Shown piece after piece: positions 16,431 through 26,413 of a stretch of DNA of 64,000 bases; position 1 is the first letter of the stretch; each line of letters begins with the position of its first letter. Source of the DNA: Martinezella miluonensis (GTDB lineage Bacteria; Pseudomonadota; Alphaproteobacteria; Rhizobiales; Rhizobiaceae); assembly GCF_900094545.1 (NCBI RefSeq), contig NZ_FMAH01000021.1, positions 1 through 64,000 on the forward strand, given 5' to 3'. A program made the position numbers and the translations under genes. The notes beneath the pieces were generated by a model that did no database searches, had not been told where the DNA came from, and saw only the letters and a list, made by a program, of their open reading frames with translations.

Positions 16431-18485
16431 TTAGCCGCGCCCGTTGACAAGGTCCTGCACAATGTCGGTCTTCTGCCCGAGCCGTGCTTTGTAAACCTGA
16501 TAGTTTTCCATGACGCGCTGAACATAGTTGCGTGTCTCGGGGAAGGGAATGCGCTCGATCCAGTCAATCACGTCGTCAAGCGACTTGCCGCGCGGGTCCC
16601 CATAGCGGCTGATCCATTCCGGCACTTTGTTCGGCCCGGCATTGTAGGCGATGAAGGTGAGGATGTAGGAGCCGCCAAAGGTGTCGATCTGTTCGCCGAG
16701 ATAGTGGGCGCCGAGCGTCGCGTTGTAGCCGGCATCCTGCGTCAGTTTGTCGGCGGAATAGGCTATGCCATGCCGGCCTGCGACCGCCTTGGCCGTCTTC
16801 GGCAGCAATTGCAGCAGGCCGCGTGCATTGGCCGAGGAGATCGCCGCCGGGTTGAAGGCGCTTTCCTGCCGGGCAATGGCATAGGCAAGCGCTTTGCCGG
16901 AGCCGGAGATATTCGCATTCTGCGGAATGACGCCAATCGGGAAGGCCAAGGCCGCCACGTCGATGCCGCGTCCATAGGCGATCTTTCCGATCTGCAGCGA
17001 GAGCTGATGGTTGCCGGAGCGCTCGGCTTGGGCCGTCAGCAAGGCGATCTCGCCCGGGCTCGCCAGCTGTTTCGCCAGCGCGCGATAGAGCGCCTCAGCA
17101 CGCCAGCCATGTCCCGCCGCTTCGAGCCGCGAGATGGCCTGCACCGCTTCGCGCCCCTGGAAGCCCTGGCGATCGGCAGGCGCGGGCGCGGGGTAGGTGA
17201 CATTCAGCGTGCGGCGGCCAAGCTTTTCGGCGGCAAGCTGGCCGTAGAACGTGCTCGGATAGGAGGCCGCCTTGGCATAGAAATCGGCTGCCTTGCCGGG
17301 GCCGCCAGCCTCGGCGGCGCGACCCAGCCAGTACCAGCCGCGTGATTGCGAGATCGGCCCGTTCGATACCTGCAGGATCTTGCGGAAATGGGTCGCTGCG
17401 CCCAGGCCGTCCTGCAGGCCGCGCAGAGCGTACCACCCTGCATGGAACTCGGCTTCACCGACGTCTTGCGGACTTTCCGCGACGCTGGCGTCGACGATGC
17501 GATAGGCGTCCTTGAAATCGCCCTGGTCCACCAGTCCACGGCTGACGATGCGCTGCTCGTTCCACCATTGGTCGGGATTGACGAGCACGCTGCGATCGCG
17601 CGGCATCTGAGCCAGCAGATTGGCGGCATCGTCATATTTGTTCTGGCGGCGCAGGTTTTCGATCCGCATGAAGAGATAGGCGGGATCCTTGCGCCATTGG
17701 GCGTCAATGCCGGCAATCAGCCCGTCGGCTTTGCTTGAGTGTTCGTTGACCGCAGCCCAGGCTTTGTAGAGCGACTGTGCTTTCCCGAGATCGCCGAAGC
17801 GCTTCGCCTGGGCGGTGCGGTCGCGGTAAAGCAGATAGTCCATCCGCGCCTTATGATCGGCCGGTGACAATAGTCCGGAGAATTCTGCGAGGATCTTGTC
17901 CTCGAAAGGCTTGTCCAGCGTTTCATTGCGCCAGATCTTGCGGATCAATTTTGCAGCCTGCGCCGACGAGCCGCGTGCCATGAGGGCGCGCGACAGGATC
18001 ACCGAGCCTTCCACGGTTTCGGGCTGCGTGCTGCCGAAGGCGGCAAGGATTTGATCAGTCGATGGATTTTCGGCGTAGAGCGCCCGTTCCGAGTTTGCCC
18101 TCAGGCTGCCGAGGCCCGGCCAGCCCACCAATTCGCGCGCAGCTGAGGCAATCTCCCCGGAAGGAGTGCCCGGTTGGCCGGAGGTGGCAATCGCCCAGGT
18201 CAGAATATGGCGATCGAGCGTGCCTTGGCTCATGCCGTTGCGGATGGCCAGCGCCTGCATCGGGTTTTTATTGGAAAGTGCGTCGAGGCCGGCCTTCAGG
18301 TCGCCATTGATCGGGGCGATGGGGCCGCCGCGCGGTATGGAGGCGGTGCTCATTGGATCCGGCATTGTCATCGCAACGTCGGAGCGATTGCCGGTCAATG
18401 TCTGCTGACCGGAAATCTGAGACGCAAAAGCGCTCCATGCGACCGCCAAGCCTACGGCGGTCCAGATCATCGCGGGTCTTTTCAT
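16431..18485 (-). CDS. Soluble lytic murein transglycosylase
   Basis: 684 residues. An N-terminal signal peptide (MKRPAMIWTAVGLAVAWSAF) is followed by a long alpha-superhelical region with TPR-like repeats and a C-terminal SLT goose-lysozyme-like domain. ARQESAFNP contains the catalytic Glu, GLLQLLP and AYNAGPNKVPEW are the other signature motifs. It cleaves peptidoglycan glycan strands to 1,6-anhydro-muropeptides in the periplasm. An in-frame ATG 14 codons upstream (18527) would spoil the signal peptide. It is divergent from dapA across 217 bp. TTAA-N7-TTAC at 18535-18549 is an imperfect CtrA-like site in that gap. Confidence 0.9.
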   Translation of the reverse strand: MKRPAMIWTAVGLAVAWSAFASQISGQQTLTGNRSDVAMTMPDPMSTASIPRGGPIAPINGDLKAGLDALSNKNPMQALAIRNGMSQGTLDRHILTWAIATSGQPGTPSGEIASAARELVGWPGLGSLRANSERALYAENPSTDQILAAFGSTQPETVEGSVILSRALMARGSSAQAAKLIRKIWRNETLDKPFEDKILAEFSGLLSPADHKARMDYLLYRDRTAQAKRFGDLGKAQSLYKAWAAVNEHSSKADGLIAGIDAQWRKDPAYLFMRIENLRRQNKYDDAANLLAQMPRDRSVLVNPDQWWNEQRIVSRGLVDQGDFKDAYRIVDASVAESPQDVGEAEFHAGWYALRGLQDGLGAATHFRKILQVSNGPISQSRGWYWLGRAAEAGGPGKAADFYAKAASYPSTFYGQLAAEKLGRRTLNVTYPAPAPADRQGFQGREAVQAISRLEAAGHGWRAEALYRALAKQLASPGEIALLTAQAERSGNHQLSLQIGKIAYGRGIDVAALAFPIGVIPQNANISGSGKALAYAIARQESAFNPAAISSANARGLLQLLPKTAKAVAGRHGIAYSADKLTQDAGYNATLGAHYLGEQIDTFGGSYILTFIAYNAGPNKVPEWISRYGDPRGKSLDDVIDWIERIPFPETRNYVQRVMENYQVYKARLGQKTDIVQDLVNGRG

Positions 18486-18702
18486 CCGGCTACTCACAAA
18501 ACAATCAGGCCCCTTCCATTTGCCCAATGGTATATTAACGAAACCTTACCGGCGGCGCGAATTTCAATCAATTATGATATCGGAAACTGCCCCAAACCAA
18601 TCAAAGCGCGCTTGTCCCCAACAAGCCGGCACTCTATGGTGCGCAGATTCATAACCATGGATTGCGGCTTAAGCATGAAGGCAGCGCCGCTAGGAGACTT
18701 GT

Positions 18703-19587
18703 ATGTTCCAGGGGTCCATTCCCGCACTCGTTACACCCTTTACTGACGCCGGCAAGTTTGATGAGGCTTCCTTCGCCTCCCATGTCGAGTGGCAGATAAA
18801 AGAGGGTAGCCGCGGCTTGGTGCCCGTGGGCACGACGGGCGAATCGCCGACTTTGTCGCATGATGAGCACAAGCGCGTCGTCGAGCTTTGCATCGAAGTG
18901 GCGAACAAGCGTGTTCCCGTCATGGCCGGCGCAGGCTCGAACAACACGCGCGAGGCGATCGAGCTTGCTCAGCATGCCGAGAAGGTCGGTGCCAATGCGG
19001 TTCTCGTCGTCACGCCCTATTACAACAAGCCGACGCAGAAGGGCCTGTACGCACATTTCGCCGCCGTCGCGGAAGCGGTGAAGCTGCCGATCTATATCTA
19101 CAATATTCCTGGCCGCTCGGTCGTCGACATGACGCCGGAAACGATGGGCGCACTCGTCAAGGCCTATGGCAACATCGTTGGCGTGAAGGACGCGACTGGC
19201 AAGATCGAGCGCGTCTCCGAGCAGCGCATCGCCTGTGGCACCGATTTTCGCCAGCTTTCCGGCGAGGACGCAACGGCGCTCGGCTTCAACGCCCATGGCG
19301 GCGTCGGCTGCATTTCCGTGACGGCCAATATCGCGCCGCGCCTTTGCGCCGAATTTCAGGCGGCGACGCTTGCCGGCGATTATGCCAAGGCCCTCGAGTA
19401 TCAGGATCGTCTGATGCCGCTGCACAAGGCGATCTTTATGGAGCCTGGCGTTTGTGGCGCCAAATACGGCCTTTCGCGCCTCGGCCGCATGAGCCGTAAC
19501 GTCCGCTCGCCGCTGCTGCCGACATTGGAGCCTGCGACGGAAGCTGCGATCGACGCGGCCATGCGCCATGCGGGCCTTCTGAACTGA
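18703..19587 (+). CDS. dapA: 4-hydroxy-tetrahydrodipicolinate synthase DapA
   Basis: 294 residues. DapA condenses pyruvate with aspartate semialdehyde in lysine and diaminopimelate synthesis. The key residues are in place: GTTGESPTL (Thr45), Tyr133 in YIYNIPGRS, and Schiff-base Lys162 in GVKDATG. AGGAGACTTGT precedes the ATG. A GC-rich inverted repeat (AGGCCGC 19618-19624 with GCGGCCT 19641-19647) without U-run lies between dapA and smpB. DapA next to smpB is a common arrangement in Rhizobiaceae. Confidence 0.97.
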   Translation: MFQGSIPALVTPFTDAGKFDEASFASHVEWQIKEGSRGLVPVGTTGESPTLSHDEHKRVVELCIEVANKRVPVMAGAGSNNTREAIELAQHAEKVGANAVLVVTPYYNKPTQKGLYAHFAAVAEAVKLPIYIYNIPGRSVVDMTPETMGALVKAYGNIVGVKDATGKIERVSEQRIACGTDFRQLSGEDATALGFNAHGGVGCISVTANIAPRLCAEFQAATLAGDYAKALEYQDRLMPLHKAIFMEPGVCGAKYGLSRLGRMSRNVRSPLLPTLEPATEAAIDAAMRHAGLLN

Positions 19588-19720
19588 CGGCAACGCGCGC
19601 AAGACCGAAGCTCTGTCAGGCCGCTCTCTTCACAAAGGGGGCGGCCTCGCTTATCTAGGGTGCAGGAACTTGGCGCGCCGATGGCTGCAGCCTGAATGAT
19701 GTAAGAAAAGAAGAAGAATC

Positions 19721-20200
19721 ATGGCCCCCAAAGGCAGCCAGCGCGTAGTGAAGAAGATCGTGGCGGAGAACCGCAAGGCACGCTTCAACTACGAGATCAT
19801 CGATACCTATGAGGCCGGTCTCGTGCTGAAGGGCACCGAGGTCAAGTCCCTGCGCGAGGGCAAGGCCAATATTGCGGAATCCTACGCTTCCGATGAAGAC
19901 GGCGAGATTTGGCTCATCAATTCCTATTTGCCTGAATACCTGCAGGCGAACCGCTTTAATCACGAGCCGCGCCGTCGCCGCAAATTGCTGCTTTCCGGCC
20001 GTGAAATCGGCCGCTTGCGCTCTGCCATCAATCGCGAGGGCATGACGCTGGTGCCGTTGAAGATCTATTTCAATGATAACGGTCGCGCGAAGCTGGAACT
20101 GGCTCTGGCCAAGGGTAAGAAGCTGCACGACAAGCGCGAAACCGAAAAGGAACGCGATTGGAACCGGCAGAAGAGCCGCCTGTTGAAGGACAATGGCTAA
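19721..20200 (+). CDS. smpB: SsrA-binding protein SmpB
   Basis: 159 residues, normal length. SmpB binds tmRNA and delivers it to stalled ribosomes for trans-translation. The conserved [19 protein letters not shown] block and the basic C-terminal tail with GKKLHDKRE are present; the tail enters the mRNA channel. The start is preceded by a purine-rich AAGAAGAAGAA tract. The tmRNA gene itself is not in this window. Confidence 0.97.
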   Translation: MAPKGSQRVVKKIVAENRKARFNYEIIDTYEAGLVLKGTEVKSLREGKANIAESYASDEDGEIWLINSYLPEYLQANRFNHEPRRRRKLLLSGREIGRLRSAINREGMTLVPLKIYFNDNGRAKLELALAKGKKLHDKRETEKERDWNRQKSRLLKDNG

Positions 20201-20333
20201 GCCTGACGCGGAGTTGATCGAGCGCGCACTGCCGATCCGCGTTTAGCCAAGAACCACCGGGGTGGGGACAAAGCTAAGGCTCAAGCGCGATAGCGCAGGA
20301 GTTCGAACGCCAGAGGTCAGGAATTCCCCAGCT

Positions 20334-20918
20334 TTATTGCTCGGCATCTGCTTCTGCATGAGTAACCTCTGCGGCGCGGTGCGGGCGCTCGGAGGGTTCG
20401 CGTCCGATTTCCGCCTTCAGCGAGACGAGGTCGATGAAGTGATCTGCCTGACGACGTAGATCGTCGGCGATCATGGGCGGCTGGGTCGCCATGGTCGAAA
20501 TGACCGAAACCTTGCGGCCGCGACGCTGCAGAGCCTCTACCAGCGTCGTGAAATCGCCGTCACCGGAGAAGATCACCAGATGATCGACGGTTTCGGATTG
20601 TTCCATGGCGTCGATCGCCAGTTCGATATCCATGTTGCCCTTGATCTTGCGGCGCCCCATGGAGTCGGTGAATTCCTTCGCCGGCTTGGTAACGACCTTG
20701 TAGCCGTTGTAATCGAGCCAATCGATCAGCGGACGGATGGAGGAATATTCCTGATCCTCGATAAGGGCAGTGTAGTAATAGGCGCGCAGCAGGTATCCAC
20801 GTTTCTGAAACGCCTTCAGGAGCTTGCGGTAGTCGATATCGAAGCCGAGGCTCTTGGATGCAGCGTAGAGATTGGCGCCGTCTATAAAAAGTGCGATTTT
20901 CTCGCGTGGGTCAAACAT
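20334..20918 (-). CDS. NYN-domain protein (LabA/DUF88 family)
   Basis: 194 residues. The PIN-like NYN fold is marked by LFIDGANLYAA, NMDIELAIDAM and FSGDGDFTTLVEAL, whose aspartates form the metal-dependent ribonuclease site seen in LabA-like and Zc3h12-type nucleases. The last 30 residues are a low-complexity acidic tail. It is convergent with smpB and divergent from rpoZ across 311 bp. The conserved place in this housekeeping block suggests a role in RNA metabolism, but no target is known. Confidence 0.88.
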   Translation of the reverse strand: MFDPREKIALFIDGANLYAASKSLGFDIDYRKLLKAFQKRGYLLRAYYYTALIEDQEYSSIRPLIDWLDYNGYKVVTKPAKEFTDSMGRRKIKGNMDIELAIDAMEQSETVDHLVIFSGDGDFTTLVEALQRRGRKVSVISTMATQPPMIADDLRRQADHFIDLVSLKAEIGREPSERPHRAAEVTHAEADAEQ

Positions 20919-21229
20919 CGCTTACATATCCACTGTTACAAAAACGTAATCTTTTTATTCAAAGGTAAGCTAAAACAAGGCCTTGTACAGCGTCCGAGAA
21001 TAATTCGAATTACTTTATGAATTATTCATATAATCGAGATTTAGGGCACGCCACGCGATATTCCAAGCAATCTTAGGTGGAATGCACCATTTGTCTAGGA
21101 GAATTTTAGCACTTTATGGGATGGTGCGAAGGGGCTCAAACAGGAAAAACTTGAATTTGCCATCGTTTGCTTGTATCGGCGTGCTACTCCGAGACATGAT
21201 GAAGACATCACGACCGCAAAGGACAGGCA
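20919..21229. promoter_or_regulatory. Divergent promoter region of the NYN gene and rpoZ, with several dyads
   Basis: 311 AT-rich bases. Three inverted repeats stand out: ACAAGGCCTTGT (20975-20986, a perfect 12-bp palindrome), GAATAATTC/GAATTATTC (20998-21006 and 21019-21027), and GCACCAT/ATGGTGC (21084-21090 and 21121-21127). A possible sigma-70-like promoter, TTGAAT-N17-TATCGG, lies near 21150-21180. The dyads may be operators or a structured leader of rpoZ; neither is proven. Confidence 0.4.
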
Positions 21230-21631
21230 ATGGCCCGTGTCACAGTTGAAGATTGCATTGATAAAGTAGAGAACCGGTTCGAGCTCGTGCTGCTTGCCAG
21301 CCATCGCGCTCGCCTGATTTCGCAGGGCTCCTCGATCACGATCGACCGCGACAACGACAAGAACCCGGTCGTTGCCCTGCGCGAAATCGCCGACGAGACG
21401 CTGTCGCCTGATGACCTCAAGGAAGACCTGATCCACTCGCTGCAGAAGCACGTCGAAGTGGATGAGCCCGAGCCCGATCCGGCAAACCTGCTGGCAACCG
21501 GTGGTGCTTCCGCTTCTAGCGAAGAGGAAGAAGACGCCCCGGAAGCCGTGACTTTCGACCAGATGTCGGAAGAAGAACTGCTGGCCGGCATCGAAGGCCT
21601 TGTTCCGCCGGAAAAAAGCGACGATTACTGA
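21230..21631 (+). CDS. rpoZ: RNA polymerase omega subunit RpoZ
   Basis: 133 residues. [20 protein letters not shown] is the canonical omega N-terminus, followed by the helix that clamps the beta-prime subunit and an acidic C-terminal extension ([11 protein letters not shown]) typical of alphaproteobacteria. It lies 100 bp upstream of rel, as in many bacteria. A terminator separates the two, so rel probably also has its own transcript. Confidence 0.97.
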   Translation: MARVTVEDCIDKVENRFELVLLASHRARLISQGSSITIDRDNDKNPVVALREIADETLSPDDLKEDLIHSLQKHVEVDEPEPDPANLLATGGASASSEEEEDAPEAVTFDQMSEEELLAGIEGLVPPEKSDDY

Positions 21632-21680
21632 TCGTCGATCTTGATGCTCCGGGCAGGAGCGATATGATGAGGGGATGCGT

Positions 21681-21714
21681 GCGCCGGTCATATGACTGGC
21701 GCGCTTTTGTTTTT
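21681..21714 (+). terminator. Terminator between rpoZ and rel
   Basis: GCGCCGGTCAT at 21681-21691 pairs with ATGACTGGCGC at 21692-21702 (one G-U), followed by TTTTGTTTTT. It lies 50 bases after rpoZ and 18 bases before rel; read-through would be needed for co-transcription. Confidence 0.75.
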
Positions 21715-21731
21715 GCGGGAGTAGCCTTGGA

Positions 21732-23954
21732 ATGATGCGGCAATATGAGCTTGTTGAGCGGGTGCAGAAGTACAAGCCCGATGCCAACGAAGCGCTGCTC
21801 AACAAGGCCTACGTCTATGCGATGCAGAAGCATGGTCAGCAGAAACGCGCCAGCGGCGACCCCTATATTTCCCATCCTCTCGAAGTTGCCGCCATTCTGA
21901 CCGATATGCGTCTGGACGAATCGACCATCGCGGTCGCTCTTCTCCACGACACGATCGAGGATACGACGGCGACGCGCGCCGAGATCGACGAATTGTTCGG
22001 CGAGGACATCGGTCGCCTGGTCGAAGGGCTGACCAAGATCAAGAAGCTCGATCTCGTCACCAAGAAGGCGAAGCAGGCGGAAAATCTCCGCAAGCTGCTG
22101 CTCGCAATTTCCGACGATGTCCGCGTGCTTCTGGTGAAGCTCGCCGACCGTCTGCACAACATGCGCACGCTTGACCACATGTCGCCGGAAAAGCGCGCCC
22201 GCATTTCCGAAGAGACGATGGAAATCTATGCGCCGCTTGCCGGCCGCATGGGCATGCAGGACATGCGCGAGGAGCTTGAAGAGCTCTCCTTCCGCCACAT
22301 CAATCCCGAGGCACACGATACCGTCACCAAGCGGCTGGAAGAGCTGTCGCGGCGCAACGAGGGTCTCGTCAAGAAGATTGAGACCGAGCTGCGCGACCTG
22401 CTGGTCGCAAACGGCCTTGCCAATGCCATGGTCAAAGGCCGGCTGAAGAAGCCTTACTCGGTCTTCCGCAAGATGCAGTCGAAATCGCTCTCCTTCGAGC
22501 AGCTTTCGGATATTTACGGCTTCCGTCTTCTCGTCGACGACATACCGTCCTGCTACCGGGCGCTCGGCATCGTGCACACCCGCTGGCGCGTCGTTCCCGG
22601 CCGCTTCAAGGACTATATTTCGACACCGAAGCAGAACGACTATCGCTCTCTGCACACGACGATCGTCGGCCCTTCCAGCCAGCGCATCGAACTGCAGATC
22701 CGAACGAAGCGCATGCACGAGATCGCCGAATTCGGCATCGCAGCCCATACGCTCTACAAGGACGGCACGAACGGCAACGGCAATGGCGACGGCGAGCTTT
22801 TGTCGCGGGAAAGCAGCGCCTATTCCTGGCTGCGGCATACGATCGAAGCGCTGGCCGAGGGCGATAGCCCGGAAGAATTCCTCGAACATACCAAGCTCGA
22901 GCTGTTCCAGGATCAGGTCTTCTGCTTCACGCCCAAAGGCAAGCTGATCGCGCTGCCGCGCGGCGCCACACCGATCGATTTTGCCTATGCCGTCCATACG
23001 AATATCGGCGACACCACAGTCGGCGCGAAGATCAACGGCCGCATCATGCCGCTGGTAACGCGGCTGACCAATGGCGACGAGGTGGAGATCATCCGATCCG
23101 GCGTGCAGGTGCCGCCGGCTGCCTGGGAGGAGATCGTCGTGACCGGCAAGGCGCGCGCGGCCATTCGCCGTGCGACCCGGCTTGCCATCCGCAAGCAATA
23201 TGCCGGCCTCGGCCACCGCATTCTCGAGCGCACCTTCGAGCGTGCCGGCAAGGTCTTCTCGCGGGATGCCTTGAAGCCTGCCCTGCATCGCCTCGGTCAG
23301 AAGGATGTGGAAGACGCCATCGCCGCCGTCGGGCGAGGGGAGATGTCGTCGCTCGATGTGCTGCGCGCCGTTTACCCCGACCACCAGGACGAGCGGGTAA
23401 CCGTCAAGCCGGCTGGCGACGAAGGCTGGTTCAATGTCCACAGCGCTTCCGGCATGATTTTCAAGATCCCCGGTAAGAACAAGGCCGATCTCGCTGATGG
23501 TGTCGAGGCGCCGCCGATCCGTGGTCTCGCGGCCAATGTCGAGGTGCATTTCGCACCGACGGGCGCCGTCCCCGGCGATCGCATCGTCGGCATCATGGAA
23601 AAGGGCAAGGGCATCACCATATATCCGATCCAGTCGCCGATCCTGCAGCGGTTCGACGACGAGCCCGAACGCTGGATCGATGTGCGCTGGGATCTGGACG
23701 AGGCCAACAAGTCCCGTTTTGCCGCTCGCGTCCTGATCAACGCGCTGAACGAACCCGGCACCCTGGCCAAGGTGGCGCAGACCGTTGCCGATGTCGACGT
23801 CAATATCCGCGTTCTCAACACGGTTCGCGTTGCTGCCGATTTCACTGAGATGGCGCTGGACGTCGAAGTCTGGGATCTGCGCCAGCTGAACCAGCTTCTG
23901 GTGCAGCTCAAGGAGCTCGATTGCATCGCGACGGTAAAGCGTCTTTACGACTGA
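21732..23954 (+). CDS. rel: Bifunctional (p)ppGpp synthetase/hydrolase Rel
   Basis: 740 residues with the full long-RSH architecture. The HD hydrolase domain (about 20-190) has LLHDTIEDTTAT, the synthetase domain (about 235-350) has YGFRLLVDD and KDYISTPKQNDYRSLHTT, TGS (about 385-445) has FAYAVHTNIGD, and the helical and ACT domains close the chain (ACT about 665-740). Both catalytic sites look intact. As the usual single long RSH of rhizobia it would govern the stringent response. The two ATGs at 21732 and 21735 cannot be separated by ribosome-site evidence. Confidence 0.95.
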   Translation: MMRQYELVERVQKYKPDANEALLNKAYVYAMQKHGQQKRASGDPYISHPLEVAAILTDMRLDESTIAVALLHDTIEDTTATRAEIDELFGEDIGRLVEGLTKIKKLDLVTKKAKQAENLRKLLLAISDDVRVLLVKLADRLHNMRTLDHMSPEKRARISEETMEIYAPLAGRMGMQDMREELEELSFRHINPEAHDTVTKRLEELSRRNEGLVKKIETELRDLLVANGLANAMVKGRLKKPYSVFRKMQSKSLSFEQLSDIYGFRLLVDDIPSCYRALGIVHTRWRVVPGRFKDYISTPKQNDYRSLHTTIVGPSSQRIELQIRTKRMHEIAEFGIAAHTLYKDGTNGNGNGDGELLSRESSAYSWLRHTIEALAEGDSPEEFLEHTKLELFQDQVFCFTPKGKLIALPRGATPIDFAYAVHTNIGDTTVGAKINGRIMPLVTRLTNGDEVEIIRSGVQVPPAAWEEIVVTGKARAAIRRATRLAIRKQYAGLGHRILERTFERAGKVFSRDALKPALHRLGQKDVEDAIAAVGRGEMSSLDVLRAVYPDHQDERVTVKPAGDEGWFNVHSASGMIFKIPGKNKADLADGVEAPPIRGLAANVEVHFAPTGAVPGDRIVGIMEKGKGITIYPIQSPILQRFDDEPERWIDVRWDLDEANKSRFAARVLINALNEPGTLAKVAQTVADVDVNIRVLNTVRVAADFTEMALDVEVWDLRQLNQLLVQLKELDCIATVKRLYD

Positions 23955-24146
23955 CGCCGCGCGGCGTCGCGCTCGATCCGGTGCAGGCTGCATATTTTGT
24001 GATCATTTTATGACCAGAAACGAGCAGCTTTCCGGATAGATGTGCATAGAGCGCATGGCTGCGTCTATTTTAGAGAGGTGGTAATTAACCTCGGTCGCGC
24101 CTATCTTCTGGTCATCGAAGAAATGAAACAGAGATGAGAGAAGACA

Positions 24147-24296
24147 ATGTTTAGCCCGATCAAGAAAATCGCCCGTGCCCTGCGCGTTCCGAGTGTTGAA
24201 GAACGTGAAATGGCATATCTGAATGGCTCGCACGACCGTTTCGATCTTGAATATCGTCAGCGTCAGGTCGACCGCGGTCTGTTCCGCCAGCGTTAA
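24147..24296 (+). CDS. Small DUF3563-family protein
   Basis: 49 residues: MFSPIKKIARALRVPS, then EREMAYLNGSHDRFDLEYRQ, ending VDRGLFRQR. The AYLNGSxDRxDLEYRQRQ block is the DUF3563 signature of small proteobacterial proteins of unknown function. GAGAG lies about 7 bases before the ATG. The N-terminal half is a short basic amphipathic helix. A GGGCGC/GCGCCC hairpin follows at 24324-24344. An antisense open frame over the same DNA is not credible. Confidence 0.85.
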   Translation: MFSPIKKIARALRVPSVEEREMAYLNGSHDRFDLEYRQRQVDRGLFRQR

Positions 24297-24516
24297 TCGC
24301 TGCCAATACTTATAAGACCAGGAGGGCGCGTCGCTGTTGCGCCCTTGGAGCATCCCGATACTGCGGGATTGCTTCCTGTAAAATGAGAGAGCGTCCGGCT
24401 TTCTGCAGCGCAAGCGGGCGACGTTCCCAAAAAGGGCCGCACTTTCGGTTCTTAATCAGTGCGTGATCCGCTGGCCGGTCTTGTCACGACGGCCCCCATT
24501 GCACTAGATAAACCGC

Positions 24517-25107
24517 ATGTTATTTCGTCGCCGAAAACCACTGACATTCAAGGAAAAACTGCGGGAGCACCTTTGGCCCCGCAAGGGTTTCGTTCGCTCA
24601 TTCCAATATTTCGGCAAGCGCCTCGTTCGCCTTGCTGCTTCGCCGCATTCAATTGCGGCCGGATTTGCCGCGGGTATCGTCGTGTCCTGGACGCCGTTCA
24701 TCGGCGTGCATTTCGTGATGGCGATCATCATCGCCTATCTGGTCGGCGGTAATGTCATCGCTTCCGCGCTCGGCTGTCTGGCCGCCGGCAATCCCATTAC
24801 CTATCCCTTCATCTGGGCTTTCACGTGGGAAATCGGCCATCTGATCCTGGCGCGCGACAGCGGCGGCAGCGGCGCTACCGGCATCGATCTGCCGGCGCTG
24901 TGGCACAAGGGCGATCTCCTGCAGATTTGGGATCCGGTTTTGAAGCCGATGCTGATCGGCGGTATTCCGCCGGCGATTGTCTCAGGCGTCATCGTCTATG
25001 CGCTCACCTATTACGGCGTGAAGACTTTCAAAACGCGCCGCAAGGAACGGCTGATGGAGCGCGCGCGTGAGCGCATGGCGCTTGCCGACAACGCGTCGAG
25101 CGTCTGA
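24517..25107 (+). CDS. DUF2062-domain membrane protein
   Basis: 196 residues. A basic N-terminus (MLFRRRKPLTFKEKLREHLW) is followed by the DUF2062 region with SPHSIAAGFAAGIVVSWTPF and GNPITYPF, two or three membrane segments (about 45-95 and 150-175) and a basic C-terminal tail. Function unknown; the family often sits beside lipid or cell-envelope genes, and here it precedes acpS by 39 bp. No good ribosome site is visible before the ATG. Confidence 0.8.
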   Translation: MLFRRRKPLTFKEKLREHLWPRKGFVRSFQYFGKRLVRLAASPHSIAAGFAAGIVVSWTPFIGVHFVMAIIIAYLVGGNVIASALGCLAAGNPITYPFIWAFTWEIGHLILARDSGGSGATGIDLPALWHKGDLLQIWDPVLKPMLIGGIPPAIVSGVIVYALTYYGVKTFKTRRKERLMERARERMALADNASSV

Positions 25108-25146
25108 CGAGCCTGACATCGTCCAGGCCGCCGGGAGGGCCGTATC

Positions 25147-25551
25147 ATGATCATCGGTATTGGTAGCGATCTCATCGACATCCGCCGCGTCGAAAAGACG
25201 ATGGAGCGTTTCGGCGCTCGCTTCACCGAGCGCTGTTTCACCGACATAGAACGTGCCAAGTCCGAGCGGCGCAAGAACAAGGCGGCATCCTATGCCAAGC
25301 GCTTTGCCGCCAAGGAGGCCTGCTCCAAGGCTTTGGGCACCGGATTGGCGCAGGGCGTCTTCTGGCGCGACATGGGCGTCGTCAATCTACCGAGCGGCAA
25401 GCCCACCATGCAATTGACCGGTGGTGCGGCCGAAAGGCTGGCTGCCATGCTGCCCAAAAATCATCGTGCCGCCATTCATTTGACGATAACGGATGATTTC
25501 CCTCTTGCTCAGGCCTTCGTAATCATTGAGGCGCTGCCGATAGAGGGTTGA
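25147..25551 (+). CDS. acpS: Holo-acyl-carrier-protein synthase AcpS
   Basis: 134 residues. AcpS transfers 4'-phosphopantetheine from CoA to apo-[16 protein letters not shown] holds the magnesium-binding Asp, and [15 protein letters not shown] the second metal-ligand Glu and CoA-binding Lys. GGGAGGG precedes the ATG. Position acpS-lepB-rnc-era matches other rhizobia. Confidence 0.96.
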   Translation: MIIGIGSDLIDIRRVEKTMERFGARFTERCFTDIERAKSERRKNKAASYAKRFAAKEACSKALGTGLAQGVFWRDMGVVNLPSGKPTMQLTGGAAERLAAMLPKNHRAAIHLTITDDFPLAQAFVIIEALPIEG

Positions 25552-25666
25552 ATCGCTGCTAGATGTTGCTTTTGGCGCCAGTGCCATTGCCGCCGTGATA
25601 TGAAGCGAGTAGAGAGTGCCTCAATGCAAGTTGCGCCGGTGGGGTGCGAAAAAGGAACAAGACTGC

Positions 25667-26413
25667 GTGTCCGAGAAAGCCGTTAAACAGCAGAACGCCC
25701 TGTGGGAGAACATCAAGGTCATCGTTCAGGCGCTCGTCCTGGCCATGGTCATCCGCACCGTTCTCTTTCAGCCATTCACCATTCCGTCCGGCTCGATGAT
25801 GCCGACGCTTCTTGTCGGCGACTATATCTTCGTCAATAAGTTCGCCTATGGCTACTCGAAGTACTCGCTGCCGTTCTCGCCGAACCTCTTCAGCGGCCGC
25901 ATCTTCAGCAGCGAGCCGAAGCGCGGCGACGTCGTCGTCTTCCGCTTCCCGCCGAATCCCGATGTCGACTACATCAAGCGCGTCATGGGCCTGCCTGGCG
26001 ATCGCATCCAGGTGAAGAACGATATTCTCTATATCAACGGCCAGGCCGTCCCGCGCGAGCCACATGGCACCTTCTCGTCGGATTACAGCCAGGAGCCGGG
26101 CGATCACATCCCGGTCTATAGCGAGCGGTTGGCGGACACCGGCAAGGTCTACGACACGCTGGATCTTTCGCCGAATTCGCGCGGCGACAACACGCAGGAA
26201 TATGTTGTTCCGGCGGGACATTATTTCATGATGGGCGACAACCGCGACAATTCCGACGACAGCCGTTTCGATGTCGGTTATGTGCCGGCTGAGAACCTGA
26301 TCGGTCGCGCCAGCGTCATCTTCTTCTCGCTCGGTCACGATACGTCGTTCCGGGAAATCTGGAAATGGCCGACCAACATGCGTTGGGATCGCCTCTTCAA
26401 GGTTGTCGAATGA
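25667..26413 (+). CDS. lepB: Signal peptidase I LepB
   Basis: 248 residues. One N-terminal membrane anchor (about 16-36) is followed by the catalytic region: Ser43 in PSGSMMPTL and Lys104 in DYIKRVMGLPGD form the Ser-Lys dyad, and GDNRDNSDDSR is box E. It cleaves signal peptides of exported proteins at the periplasmic face. A GTG start at 25667 with AAGGA upstream gives the normal N-terminus; the ATG at 25624-25616 region adds an unrelated leader. The stop overlaps the rnc start (ATGA), so the two are translationally coupled. Confidence 0.94.
   Translation: MSEKAVKQQNALWENIKVIVQALVLAMVIRTVLFQPFTIPSGSMMPTLLVGDYIFVNKFAYGYSKYSLPFSPNLFSGRIFSSEPKRGDVVVFRFPPNPDVDYIKRVMGLPGDRIQVKNDILYINGQAVPREPHGTFSSDYSQEPGDHIPVYSERLADTGKVYDTLDLSPNSRGDNTQEYVVPAGHYFMMGDNRDNSDDSRFDVGYVPAENLIGRASVIFFSLGHDTSFREIWKWPTNMRWDRLFKVVE

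Noticed and set aside
21516..23993. 825-codon open frame antisense to rel
   Set aside because: High-GC shadow: the + strand frame encodes complete HD, synthetase, TGS and ACT domains, and the antisense protein has no domain and unusual composition.
24003..24413. 136-codon open frame antisense to the DUF3563 gene
   Set aside because: The + strand frame carries a conserved family signature and a ribosome site.
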